NCBI RefSeq assembly: GCF_026967935.1
Contig: NZ_JAPVBL010000007.1
Coordinates: 124,001-188,000 of the forward strand
Length of the DNA stretch: 64,000 bases
DNA from: Modestobacter sp. VKM Ac-2982
GTDB lineage: Bacteria > Actinomycetota > Actinomycetes > Mycobacteriales > Geodermatophilaceae
Direction: 5' to 3'
The position numbers were made by a program, and so were the translations under genes. The notes beneath the pieces are model-generated. The model saw nothing but the letters and a program-made list of their open reading frames with translations, made no database searches and was not told the origin of the DNA. This document shows, one piece after another, positions 55,146-62,818 of the stretch (the stretch's first letter is position 1; each line of letters opens with the position of its first letter).

Positions 55146-56038
55146 TCCTGGGTCGCCGCGTTGATGGGGGCACCTTCCAGGAGGCTCTCCGTGACGCCGA
55201 ACTCCTCGCCGAGCTCGGAGAACGTCCCGTCCTCCTGGAGCTGCAGCAGCGCGGCGACGAAGGCGTCCCGCAGCTCGGTCTCGTCCTTGCGGAACAGGGC
55301 GCCGCCGGGCACCTCGTTGAAGAAGTCGCCGGCCTGCTCGAACTGGCCACCCGAGGTGCTCACCGCGTAGCCGATCACGGGGCTCACGTTGAGCGCGGCG
55401 GGTGCGCGGCCGGAGCTGATCGCGGTCTGCACGTCGGTGGGGTCCTGGACGACGAGCTTGTCGACCGGCTCCTGCCCGGCCGCCACGCACTCCTCGCTCA
55501 ACGCGTCGGCCGTCCGCTCGCCCTGGCTCGCGGCGCCCACGACGGTGGTCACCCCGCAGAGGTCCATCGGCTCCTCGATGCCCTCGGGGTTGCCCTGGGG
55601 GACGAGGATCCCGGCGCCGACCTCCATGTAGTCCACGAAGTCCACCGACTGCTCCCGCTCCGCGGTGTCCACCACGAAGGACATCACGGTGTCGTAGCGA
55701 TCGGCCTCCAGGCCGGCGATCAGACCGGTGAAGTCACCGGGGCTGAACTCGGCCTCCAGGCCCATCAGCCCGGCCGCCGCCCGGGCGAGCTCGACCTCGA
55801 ACCCGGTGAGCGTCCCGTCATCGGAGGAGATGACCATCGGCGCCACCCCGGCGTCCACGCCGATGGTGAGGACGCCGGACTCCCGGACGTCGTCGGGCAC
55901 CAGCGCGGCGATCTCGTCGTCCTGCTCGACCGACGGGGCCGCAGCCTCGGCCTCCTCGTCGGACGACCCGCCGCAGGCCGCCAGGGTCACGGTCGTCCCC
56001 AGCGCGATGGTCATGGAAAGAGCACGGAGCGGACGCAC
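55142..56038 (-). CDS. Amino-acid ABC transporter substrate-binding lipoprotein
   Basis: 298 residues from GTG 56038. The lipobox LAACGG (Cys at about residue 22) ends the signal peptide. The family-3 solute-binding fold shows GVLTIGVDAGVAPMVISSDDGTLTGFEVELARAAA and DRYDTVMSFVVDTAEREQSVDFVDYM. It binds an amino acid or small amine outside the membrane. It heads the operon whose later members are permease, ATPase, gamma-glutamyltransferase and DUF1275 protein. Operators for a GntR regulator lie in its promoter region. Confidence 0.94.
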   Translation of the reverse strand: MRPLRALSMTIALGTTVTLAACGGSSDEEAEAAAPSVEQDDEIAALVPDDVRESGVLTIGVDAGVAPMVISSDDGTLTGFEVELARAAAGLMGLEAEFSPGDFTGLIAGLEADRYDTVMSFVVDTAEREQSVDFVDYMEVGAGILVPQGNPEGIEEPMDLCGVTTVVGAASQGERTADALSEECVAAGQEPVDKLVVQDPTDVQTAISSGRAPAALNVSPVIGYAVSTSGGQFEQAGDFFNEVPGGALFRKDETELRDAFVAALLQLQEDGTFSELGEEFGVTESLLEGAPINAATQE

Positions 56039-56063
56039 AGTCGGCCTCCAGTGGTCGGGTGTC

Positions 56064-56076
56064 CTGGTAGGACCAA
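56064..56076 (-). promoter_or_regulatory. GntR/FadR-type operator 1
   Basis: The minus strand reads TTGGTCCTACCAG, matching operator 2 (TTGGTCCGACCAA) at 11 of 13 positions and fitting TGGTNNNACCA. It lies in the 5' region of the ABC operon. Confidence 0.65.
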
Positions 56077-56228
56077 GTCACCCGGTTGAGGGATGGTGTC
56101 GGTGAGTCTGGAGTCACACTGAACGGGCTGTAAAGACTTCTGCCGCAAGTTTCGCAATTGAGACGCGGGCGTAACCTCCGCCGTGGCCACTGAGGGTGTT
56201 CTGCCTGTGGCCGAGGGCAGTCGTCCTG

Positions 56229-56241
56229 TTGGTCCGACCAA
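56229..56241 (+). promoter_or_regulatory. GntR/FadR-type operator 2
   Basis: TTGGTCCGACCAA is a perfect 13-bp palindrome (TTGGTC-C-GACCAA) ending 9 bases before the GntR start codon. With operator 1 it brackets the divergent intergenic region, the expected layout for a regulator controlling itself and the ABC operon. Confidence 0.75.
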
Positions 56242-56250
56242 GGAGATCGT

Positions 56251-56943
56251 GTGGAGACTGGCGCCACGTCGTCCGGGCAGGCCTCGCGGGCGGATGCCGT
56301 CTCCTCCCGGCTGGAGCGGCTGATCCTGGACGGGACGCTCGGTCCGGGGGACCGGCTGCCCCCGGAGCGGGAGCTCGCCGGGTCGCTGGGGGTCTCCCGC
56401 GGCTCGGTCCGGGAGGCGTTGCGCGACCTGGAGGTCCGCGGGCTCATCGACCGCACCCGGGGTCGCGGCACGACCGTGCTGCGACCGGGCGGGACGCTCA
56501 CCGGCCTGGCGCTGGCCGGTGGGCTCGACGCCAACCAGATCGAGCTGGCGCAGGTGATGGACGTGCGGGCGTGCATCGAACCGTCGGTCGCCGGCCGCGC
56601 CGCACGGAACGCCACCGCGCAGGGGGTCGCCCAGCTGGAGGCGCTGCTCGTGGAGATGGAGGCGGAGAGCCGGCCGGCGCACTTCGCCCGGCTGGACCGG
56701 ACCTTCCACCGGGCGATCGCCCAGTACAGCAACAACCCGCTGCTGGTGCGCCTGCACGACCGGGTGCAGGAGCTCACCGAGCCCAGCCGCCGCGAGCACC
56801 TGCTCACCGCCGACCGGATGCGCTCCTCCCGTCGCGAGCACGAGCGGATCGCGGCCGCCATCCGGGCGGGGGACGAGGCCGGCGCCGTCGCGGCGGCCGC
56901 GGCCCACGTCGCCAGCGTGCAGCGCCGGGTCTCGGGCCCCTGA
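56251..56943 (+). CDS. GntR-family regulator, FadR subfamily
   Basis: 230 residues from GTG 56251. The winged HTH (about 15-75) reads LILDGTLGPGDRLPPERELAGSLGVSRGSVREALRDLEVRGLI. The C-terminal FCD domain (about 95-225) has the metal- or ligand-site pattern FARLDRTFHRAIAQYSNNPLLV and HERIAAAIRAGD. Likely a repressor of the divergent ABC/GGT operon, released by an amino-acid-like ligand, via the TGGTNNNACCA operators. Confidence 0.92.
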   Translation: METGATSSGQASRADAVSSRLERLILDGTLGPGDRLPPERELAGSLGVSRGSVREALRDLEVRGLIDRTRGRGTTVLRPGGTLTGLALAGGLDANQIELAQVMDVRACIEPSVAGRAARNATAQGVAQLEALLVEMEAESRPAHFARLDRTFHRAIAQYSNNPLLVRLHDRVQELTEPSRREHLLTADRMRSSRREHERIAAAIRAGDEAGAVAAAAAHVASVQRRVSGP

Positions 56944-57103
56944 CCCGTGTCGCAGGGCCGCCCGTGACCCTTGCCGCCAAGCCCCGGTGCCGACTCGCGA
57001 CGGACGACGGTGGCCGTGGTCGGGCGGAACTCTGTACGCTGCGTTCAGATTCCGAGGCCATCGGTGCATGGCGCGGAACCCGTTCGCTGAGGAAGAAGGC
57101 GTC

Positions 57104-58405
57104 ATGTCGACCGACAGCCCGTCCGTGGCCGAGGCGCTCCGTGCGCGACGGTCGGAGGTCATCGGCCGGCACTCGCCGCTGTTCTACGACGAGCCGCTGC
57201 ACGTCGTCGCCGGGCACGGCGTGTGGTTGACGGATGCCGACGGCGTGGATCACCTCGACGCCTACAACAACGTCCCGCACGTGGGGCACTGCAACCCCGT
57301 GGTCGTCCGCGCCATCGCCGAGCAGGCGGCGCGGCTGAACGTGCACACCCGGTACCTGCACGAGCCCGTCGTCGAGTACGGCGAGATGCTGCTCGCGACC
57401 TTCGCGCCACACCTGGACAAGGTCTTCTTCACCAACAGCGGCTCCGAGGCCAACGAGCTCGCCCTCCGCATCGCCCGCCAGCACACCCGGTCGACCGGCG
57501 TCCTGGTCACGGACTTCAGCTACCACGGCAACACGATGTCGCTGGCGGAGATGACCACGGGGCTGACGGTCGCGGAGCCGCTGGGCGCCCACGTCCGTGC
57601 ACTGCGGATCCCGGACGTGCTCTCCGACCCCCGGAGCCACGGCCTCGTCCTCGCGGAGGCGCTCGAGGAGGCGGCCGCCGCCATCGCCTCGCTGCAGGCG
57701 GCCGGCCACGGCCTCGCCGCGCTGCTGTTCGACCCGCTCTTCACCACCGAGGGCCTGTTGCACCCGCCGGCCGGGTACGTCGAGGGCCTGGCCGCCCTGG
57801 TCCACGGGGCCGGTGGGCTGGTCATCGCCGACGAGGTGCAGTCGGGGCTGGGCCGGTCCGGCTCGGCGTTCTGGGGACACGAGCTGCACGGCGTCCGACC
57901 CGACCTGGTCACGATGGGGAAGCCGCTGGGCAACGGGCACCCCCTCGGCGGCGTGGTCACCACCACCCGGCTGCTGGACGAGTTCGGCAGCGCCAACATG
58001 TACTTCAACACCTTCGCCGGGAACCCGGTCTCCGCCGCGGCGGGTGCCGCCGTGCTCCGGGAGACGGCGGACCGGGAGCTGCAGGCCAGCGCCGCCGAGC
58101 TCGGCCGGCACGCCCGCAAGACGCTGGAGGAGCTGGCAGCCGACCGGCCGGGCGTCAGCGCGGTCCGCGGGACCGGCCTGTTCTTCGGCCTCGAGCTCGT
58201 CGACGACGACGGCAGTGCGAGCGCGGGCCGTGCCAAGCACGTCGTGGAGGACATGGTCCGGCGGGGTGTGCTGATCAGCCGGATCGGGCCGCGGGACAAC
58301 GTGCTGAAGATCCGGCCGCCCATGGTGTTCGAGCACCAGCACCTGGAGCTCCTGGTCGACCGGCTCGCCGCGAGCCTCGACGAGATGGACGCCGCCGTCC
58401 GGTGA
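57104..58405 (+). CDS. Class III aminotransferase family enzyme, possibly a phospholyase
   Basis: 433 residues from ATG 57104, with GAGGAAGAAGG upstream (ATG 57068 is an in-frame alternative). PLP fold: TNSGSEANELALRIAR, LVTDFSYHGNT, VIADEVQSGLGRSG and the Schiff-base Lys in TMGKPLGNGHP. It resembles class III enzymes of the AGXT2/ethanolamine-phosphate phospholyase group. The companion kinase at 59298 would supply a phosphorylated amine or hydroxylysine, so it may be a phospholyase rather than a transaminase. That is inferred from pairing. Confidence 0.9.
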   Translation: MSTDSPSVAEALRARRSEVIGRHSPLFYDEPLHVVAGHGVWLTDADGVDHLDAYNNVPHVGHCNPVVVRAIAEQAARLNVHTRYLHEPVVEYGEMLLATFAPHLDKVFFTNSGSEANELALRIARQHTRSTGVLVTDFSYHGNTMSLAEMTTGLTVAEPLGAHVRALRIPDVLSDPRSHGLVLAEALEEAAAAIASLQAAGHGLAALLFDPLFTTEGLLHPPAGYVEGLAALVHGAGGLVIADEVQSGLGRSGSAFWGHELHGVRPDLVTMGKPLGNGHPLGGVVTTTRLLDEFGSANMYFNTFAGNPVSAAAGAAVLRETADRELQASAAELGRHARKTLEELAADRPGVSAVRGTGLFFGLELVDDDGSASAGRAKHVVEDMVRRGVLISRIGPRDNVLKIRPPMVFEHQHLELLVDRLAASLDEMDAAVR

Positions 58406-58489
58406 CACCCGCCGGCCGGCTCTCCGGTCGACGGCGCCCGGTTGCCCGTCCGTAGGGTGTCGCTCACAGCTGACGGGAGGGGTGGCCGG

Positions 58490-59128
58490 ATGACGTCGTC
58501 GCAGGATGCGCCCCGGGAGGGGACCGGGCGGCTCTCCCTCCGCGAGCAGAACCGGCTCCGCACCCGGCGCGTGCTGCTCGACGCCGCCCTCCAGGTCTTC
58601 GCCGAGCGAGGGTTCGGCGGGGCCACGGTCGAGGCGATCGCGGCCGAGGCGGGGGCCTCCAAGGTGACGCTCTACGCGTACTTCCCGGCCGGCCGCGACG
58701 ACCTCTTCCGCACGCTGTACGAGGAGGTCAACGAAGAGCTGCTCGACCGGGTGGCGGCCTCGCACGGCCAGGCGTCCGGTTTCGTGGACAAGGTGGCTGC
58801 CCTCGCCCGACCCCTTCTGGAGATCGGCGCGCGGCCGCTCGTCGGGCGGTTCTACTCCAACAGCGACCCGAGCGTGGAGCCGGCGCTGGCGCCCGTGCGG
58901 GGGCACGCCTCCCGGGTCGTCGCCAAGCTCATCGCCGAGGACGTCGCAGAGGCGCGCGCGGCCGGCGTCATGGCCGCCGGGGTGGAGCCCGCGACGCTCG
59001 CCGCCCTCCTGGTGGGCGCATCGCGGGCCGCGCTGGTGGAGGTGGCCGAGGACCCCGGCAGGTCCGAGGAGCTCCTGGCCGGCATCGTCGCGCTCGCGAC
59101 GGGTCTGGTCCGCCCGGACCGCTCCTGA
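58490..59128 (+). CDS. TetR-family transcriptional regulator
   Basis: 212 residues from ATG 58490 (GGGAGGGG upstream). The HTH reads RRVLLDAALQVFAERGFGGATVEAIAAEAGASKVTLYAYF (about 25-63). The C-terminal TetR_C domain contains LVGRFYSNSDPSVEPALAPVRGH. It lies between the aminotransferase and the kinase on the same strand and probably controls one or both. Confidence 0.92.
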   Translation: MTSSQDAPREGTGRLSLREQNRLRTRRVLLDAALQVFAERGFGGATVEAIAAEAGASKVTLYAYFPAGRDDLFRTLYEEVNEELLDRVAASHGQASGFVDKVAALARPLLEIGARPLVGRFYSNSDPSVEPALAPVRGHASRVVAKLIAEDVAEARAAGVMAAGVEPATLAALLVGASRAALVEVAEDPGRSEELLAGIVALATGLVRPDRS

Positions 59129-59297
59129 GCTGACTGCGGCTCGAGCGCGCCGAAGTACGTGAACGCGTCGTAAAGGCTCTTGACCGGGCGTTCATGTAGC
59201 TGTCAGTCTTCCGCTGCAACAGCGCAGTCGGGTGCGTGCAGCCGAGCCCGGCGCATCGACGACCCGCCGGTCCGCCGGCAGGCAGAGGAGCAGTCAC

Positions 59298-60320
59298 GTG
59301 GCGCTCATCGACGAGACCGCGGCGCGGCGCGTCATCGCCGAGGCCCTCGACTCCTACGGGCTGGCCCGCGCCACCCTGCACTTCGTCAAGTACCGGGAGA
59401 ACCACGTGTTCCGGGCCGAGCGGGCGGGGGAGTCCTTCGCCGTCCGCCTGCACCGTCCCGGGCTGCACGCCACCTCCGCGGTGACCTGCGAGCTGGAGTA
59501 CCTGCTGGCTCTCCGTCAGCGGGGCTTCCCGGTGCCCGAGCCGATCCGCACCACCTCCGGCGAGCTGGTCCACCTCGTCGGCGACGGCACGGGTGAGCAG
59601 TACCAGGTCGACGTGCAGCGCTGGATCGAGGGAGCCGCCCCCCTCGGGGACTGCGGCGAGGCGTTCGACGGCAGCAGCTCGCTGGACCCGGGCGTCTTCC
59701 ACCGGCTCGGCCAGCTGGCGGGGGAGCTGCACGACCACCTGCAGGACGTCGGCCGGCTCCCCGGGTTCAGTCGCGCGGCGTGGGACCTGGACGGCCTGGT
59801 GGGGGCGAAGGCGCTCTGGGGCGACCCGCTCGGGCTCGACGTCCTGTCCGCCGAGGAGCGGGACGTGCTGGGTGCGGCCGTTGCCCGCCTGACGTCGTCA
59901 CTGGCCGCCCTGGGCACCGGACCGGACGTGTACGGCGTCATCCACGCCGACTTCACGCCGGAGAACATCCTCCTGGCCGACGGCGAACTCGTGCTCATCG
60001 ACTTCGACGACTTCGGGGAGGGCTGGCACCTGTTCGAGCTCGCCACGATCCTCTTCTTCTACCGCCCGCACCCCCGCTTCGCCGAGTACACCGACGCCGT
60101 CATCGCGGGGTACCGGACCCGCCGGGCCCTCGGTGACGAGCAGCTGCGCCACTGGACCGGGATGCTGCTGGCCCGCGGGCTCACCTACCTGGGCTGGGCG
60201 GCCGAACGGCGCGGTGACGAGACCGCCGAGTGGCTCGCCGAGCACGTGCGGCCGGTCGTCGTCGCCCTCGCCCGCGACCACCTCACCGAACTCCGGGAGC
60301 CGGCGCGACGCCTGAGTTGA
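59298..60320 (+). CDS. APH-family small-molecule kinase
   Basis: 340 residues from GTG 59298, chosen for GAGGAG 7 bases upstream. A phosphotransferase fold: nucleotide loop with VKYRENHVFRAE and FAVRLHRPG, the catalytic loop HADFTPENILL (Asp and Asn), and the metal motif IDFDDFGEG. The group includes hydroxylysine, homoserine and ethanolamine-type kinases. With the class III aminotransferase it could run a phosphorylation-plus-elimination pathway for a hydroxyamine imported by the ABC system. Confidence 0.9.
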   Translation: MALIDETAARRVIAEALDSYGLARATLHFVKYRENHVFRAERAGESFAVRLHRPGLHATSAVTCELEYLLALRQRGFPVPEPIRTTSGELVHLVGDGTGEQYQVDVQRWIEGAAPLGDCGEAFDGSSSLDPGVFHRLGQLAGELHDHLQDVGRLPGFSRAAWDLDGLVGAKALWGDPLGLDVLSAEERDVLGAAVARLTSSLAALGTGPDVYGVIHADFTPENILLADGELVLIDFDDFGEGWHLFELATILFFYRPHPRFAEYTDAVIAGYRTRRALGDEQLRHWTGMLLARGLTYLGWAAERRGDETAEWLAEHVRPVVVALARDHLTELREPARRLS

Positions 60321-60438
60321 CCCCCCGGATCCCCCGACGGGCGGTGGTGGACCGAGCGGATCCCGCGGGCCGACCTGGCAGGGTGGTCCCGCCCGCCGGC
60401 CCGCGGCGTGGGCGCCGAGTGGGCTCAGGGAGGGGCAC

Positions 60439-61266
60439 ATGACAGACCGTGCAGCCGAGGTGCGCTTCAAGCCGCAGGACCTCCTGCTGGCACTGGGGGG
60501 CGCACTGATCCTCGACAGCCACGAGGAGCCTCTTCCGACGAAGGTCTTCCTCGACGTGCTCGGGTCCCTGGGCGTGAGCGACGACGCCACCAGGTCGGTG
60601 CTGACCCGGCTCACCGAGCGCGGGCTGCTGACTCGTGACCAGGACGGGAGAGTGGCCCGCTACGGCCTGACCGAGACCTCTCGGAGGGTCCTGCGGGAGG
60701 GGCGGGAGCGGGTGCTGGCGACCGAACCGTTCCACCAGGGGAGCAGCGAGTGGACGCTGCTGAGCTTCTCCCTGCCGGAGACGCAGCGGGACGTCCGGAA
60801 TCGGCTGCGGTCCCGGCTGACCTGGGCGGGCTTCGGCTGCCTGCGCGACGGGCTGTGGATCGCGCCGGGCCGGGTCGACCTCGACTCGATCATCACCGTC
60901 GGCGATGAGGTGGGAGGCCTGCAGATCGACGGGTTCGTGGCCTCTCCCGCCGCCGGCACGGATGTCGCCCGGTTCGTCCGTCGGGCCTGGGACCTCGATG
61001 TTCTGCGCGCGGAGCACGAAGAGTTCCTCCGCCGGTGGGACCGGCCCCTCCCTCGTGACGAGGACCCGCTGGCCCTGTTCACCCTCCTCGGCGCCCACTG
61101 GATCCGCCTGCTGCGACTCGACCCGGTGCTGCCCGATCGCCACCTGGGTGCGGACTGGCCCGCCCGCCGGTCGACGGCCGTGTACCGCACCGTCTTCGCA
61201 GCCCTGGAGGCGCGCGCCCAGGCGGCCTTCGCCGACCTCGTGCGGGACGCACGCGCGAGGCGGTAG
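60439..61266 (+). CDS. PaaX-family transcriptional regulator
   Basis: 275 residues. It has an N-terminal winged helix (KPQDLLLALGGALILDSHEEPLPTKVFLDVLGSLGVSDDATRSVLTRLTERGLL) followed by the PaaX core with FHQGSSEWTLLSFSLPETQRDVRNRLRSRLTWAGFGCLRDGLWIAPGR. PaaX proteins repress phenylacetate and other aromatic genes, but no such genes adjoin it here. Plausible target is the divergence-free downstream secreted hydrolase, whose promoter starts 44 bases after its stop. Confidence 0.9.
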   Translation: MTDRAAEVRFKPQDLLLALGGALILDSHEEPLPTKVFLDVLGSLGVSDDATRSVLTRLTERGLLTRDQDGRVARYGLTETSRRVLREGRERVLATEPFHQGSSEWTLLSFSLPETQRDVRNRLRSRLTWAGFGCLRDGLWIAPGRVDLDSIITVGDEVGGLQIDGFVASPAAGTDVARFVRRAWDLDVLRAEHEEFLRRWDRPLPRDEDPLALFTLLGAHWIRLLRLDPVLPDRHLGADWPARRSTAVYRTVFAALEARAQAAFADLVRDARARR

Positions 61267-61309
61267 CTCCGCCTGAGTGGGCTGGCTCACAGAAAAGCTC
61301 GGCATTTCG

Positions 61310-61338
61310 TTGACGCTCGTTTCACTCGGGCCTAGCGT
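61310..61338 (+). promoter_or_regulatory. Promoter of the secreted hydrolase (TTGACG-N17-TAGCGT)
   Basis: TTGACG (61310-61315) and TAGCGT (61333-61338) are separated by 17 bases, about 35 bases before the ATG at 61374. The same -10 hexamer is used by the SDR promoter at 39768. Confidence 0.65.
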
Positions 61339-61373
61339 CTCCGGCATCCCGACCCCCTCCCGTGAGGATGCTG

Positions 61374-62771
61374 ATGTCCCCTCGATCGCTCGTCCCCGGC
61401 CTGGCCTGCGCGCTGGCCATCTCGCTCGCCGCCGCCACACCCGCCGCAGCCGGAGAGCCCGCGGCCCCGAGGCACGTCGAGGGGACGGTCGACGACGGGG
61501 CCACCGCCTGGGTCGCCGACGTCCCCGCCGACTGGAACGGCACGGTGCTGCTGTACAGCCACGGCTACCGGCCCAGCTTCTTCCCCATCCCGCACACCGC
61601 CGAGAACGCGCCGGACGACGTGACCCGGCAGGCCCTGTTGGACCGGGGCTACGCCCTGGTCGGCTCCTCCTATGAGCGCAGCGGCTGGACGCTGGACACC
61701 GCTGCCGAGGACCAGCTGCAGACCCTGGATGCCTTCCGGGCCGCCGTCGGTGAGCCATCGCGGGTGCTCGCCGTCGGGACCTCCATGGGCGGCCTGGTGA
61801 CCGGCCAGCTGGCCGAGCTCCCCGGTACCCCCGTCGACGGGGCGCTGCCGACCTGCGGGCTCATGCACGGCGGCGTCGACCTGCTCAACTACCAGCTCGA
61901 CGGTGCCCATGCGATCGCCCAGCTGCTCGTCCCACCGGGCACCGAGGTACAGCTGGCCGACTACGAGGGCGACCTGGCCGCCGTCAACGCCGCGGCGAGC
62001 ACTCTCACCGACGCCGTCGTGGCCGCGCAGGACGATCCCGCGGGCCGGGCACGGATCGCGCTCGCCGCCGCGCTGTACCACCTGCCCCGCTGGGCCGAGG
62101 GCCAGCCCGAGCCCGGTCCACGGGACCACCAGGCGCAGGTCGACGCCCAGGTCGCCCAGTTCACCTCCGCACTGGGTTTCACCTACCCGGCCCGGGTCGA
62201 CATCGAGACCACGGTCGGCGGCAACCCGTCCTGGAACGCCGGCGTCGACTACCGGGCGTTGCTGCAGCGCGCCGACGAGCGGGCGCAGGTGACGGCGCTG
62301 TACCGGGAGGCCGGGCTCGACCTGGCCGCGGACCTCGACCGGCTGACCGCGACGGCGTCGGTGACCGCCGACGAGGACGCGCTGCAGACGGCCCACGCCA
62401 CGTCCGAGCTCACCGGGGAGTTGCAGGTCCCGGTCCTGAGCCTGCACACCACGCATGACGTCCTCGCCCCGGTCCAGGTCGAGGAGGAGTACGCGGAGAC
62501 CGTGCGCCAGGCCGGTGCGAACGGACTGCTGCGCCAGGCCTTCGTGCACCGGCTGAGCCACTGCCAGTTCACGCCCGCCGAGCTGGTCGCCTCCGTCGAG
62601 GCCCTGGACGAGCGGGTGGCCACGGGTCACTGGGGCTCCGTCGCCCACCCCCGCACGTTGGATGCCGCGGCCGAGGAGCTCGGCCTGGGTGGGTCGGACA
62701 TCCTGCGCACCTACCGACCGGCCGAGTGGCTGGGCGACCGCGGCGGCGTGTTCGGCGCCCCGCGCTCCTGA
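61374..62771 (+). CDS. Secreted alpha/beta hydrolase
   Basis: 465 residues from ATG 61374 (GTGAGG 7 bases upstream; GTG 61362 is in frame). The signal peptide ends near AAATPAAAGEP (about residue 25). DWNGTVLLYSHGYRPSFF and the nucleophile elbow VGTSMGGLVTG define the hydrolase fold, and DVLAPVQVE and a final His in HRLSHCQF give Asp and His. This resembles secreted tripeptidyl/prolyl-type or DUF6351-like hydrolases. It is followed, 47 bases later, by another secreted hydrolase. Confidence 0.88.
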   Translation: MSPRSLVPGLACALAISLAAATPAAAGEPAAPRHVEGTVDDGATAWVADVPADWNGTVLLYSHGYRPSFFPIPHTAENAPDDVTRQALLDRGYALVGSSYERSGWTLDTAAEDQLQTLDAFRAAVGEPSRVLAVGTSMGGLVTGQLAELPGTPVDGALPTCGLMHGGVDLLNYQLDGAHAIAQLLVPPGTEVQLADYEGDLAAVNAAASTLTDAVVAAQDDPAGRARIALAAALYHLPRWAEGQPEPGPRDHQAQVDAQVAQFTSALGFTYPARVDIETTVGGNPSWNAGVDYRALLQRADERAQVTALYREAGLDLAADLDRLTATASVTADEDALQTAHATSELTGELQVPVLSLHTTHDVLAPVQVEEEYAETVRQAGANGLLRQAFVHRLSHCQFTPAELVASVEALDERVATGHWGSVAHPRTLDAAAEELGLGGSDILRTYRPAEWLGDRGGVFGAPRS

Positions 62772-62818
62772 CCTCGACCGGCGTCCCTCGGCCCCGTCCC
62801 GTTCCCCGTGGAGGAAGC

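Noticed and set aside
56804-58906. A 700-residue minus-strand frame opposite the aminotransferase
   Set aside because: It is antisense to a clear PLP enzyme and has no domain; the repeated Gly/Val/Arg/Asp composition is a GC artefact.
56117-59190. Similar AT-rich words TGTAAAGACTT (56120) and CGTAAAGGCTC (59169) upstream of the GntR and kinase genes
   Set aside because: Similarity is short and no third copy precedes the aminotransferase, so a shared site is not supported.
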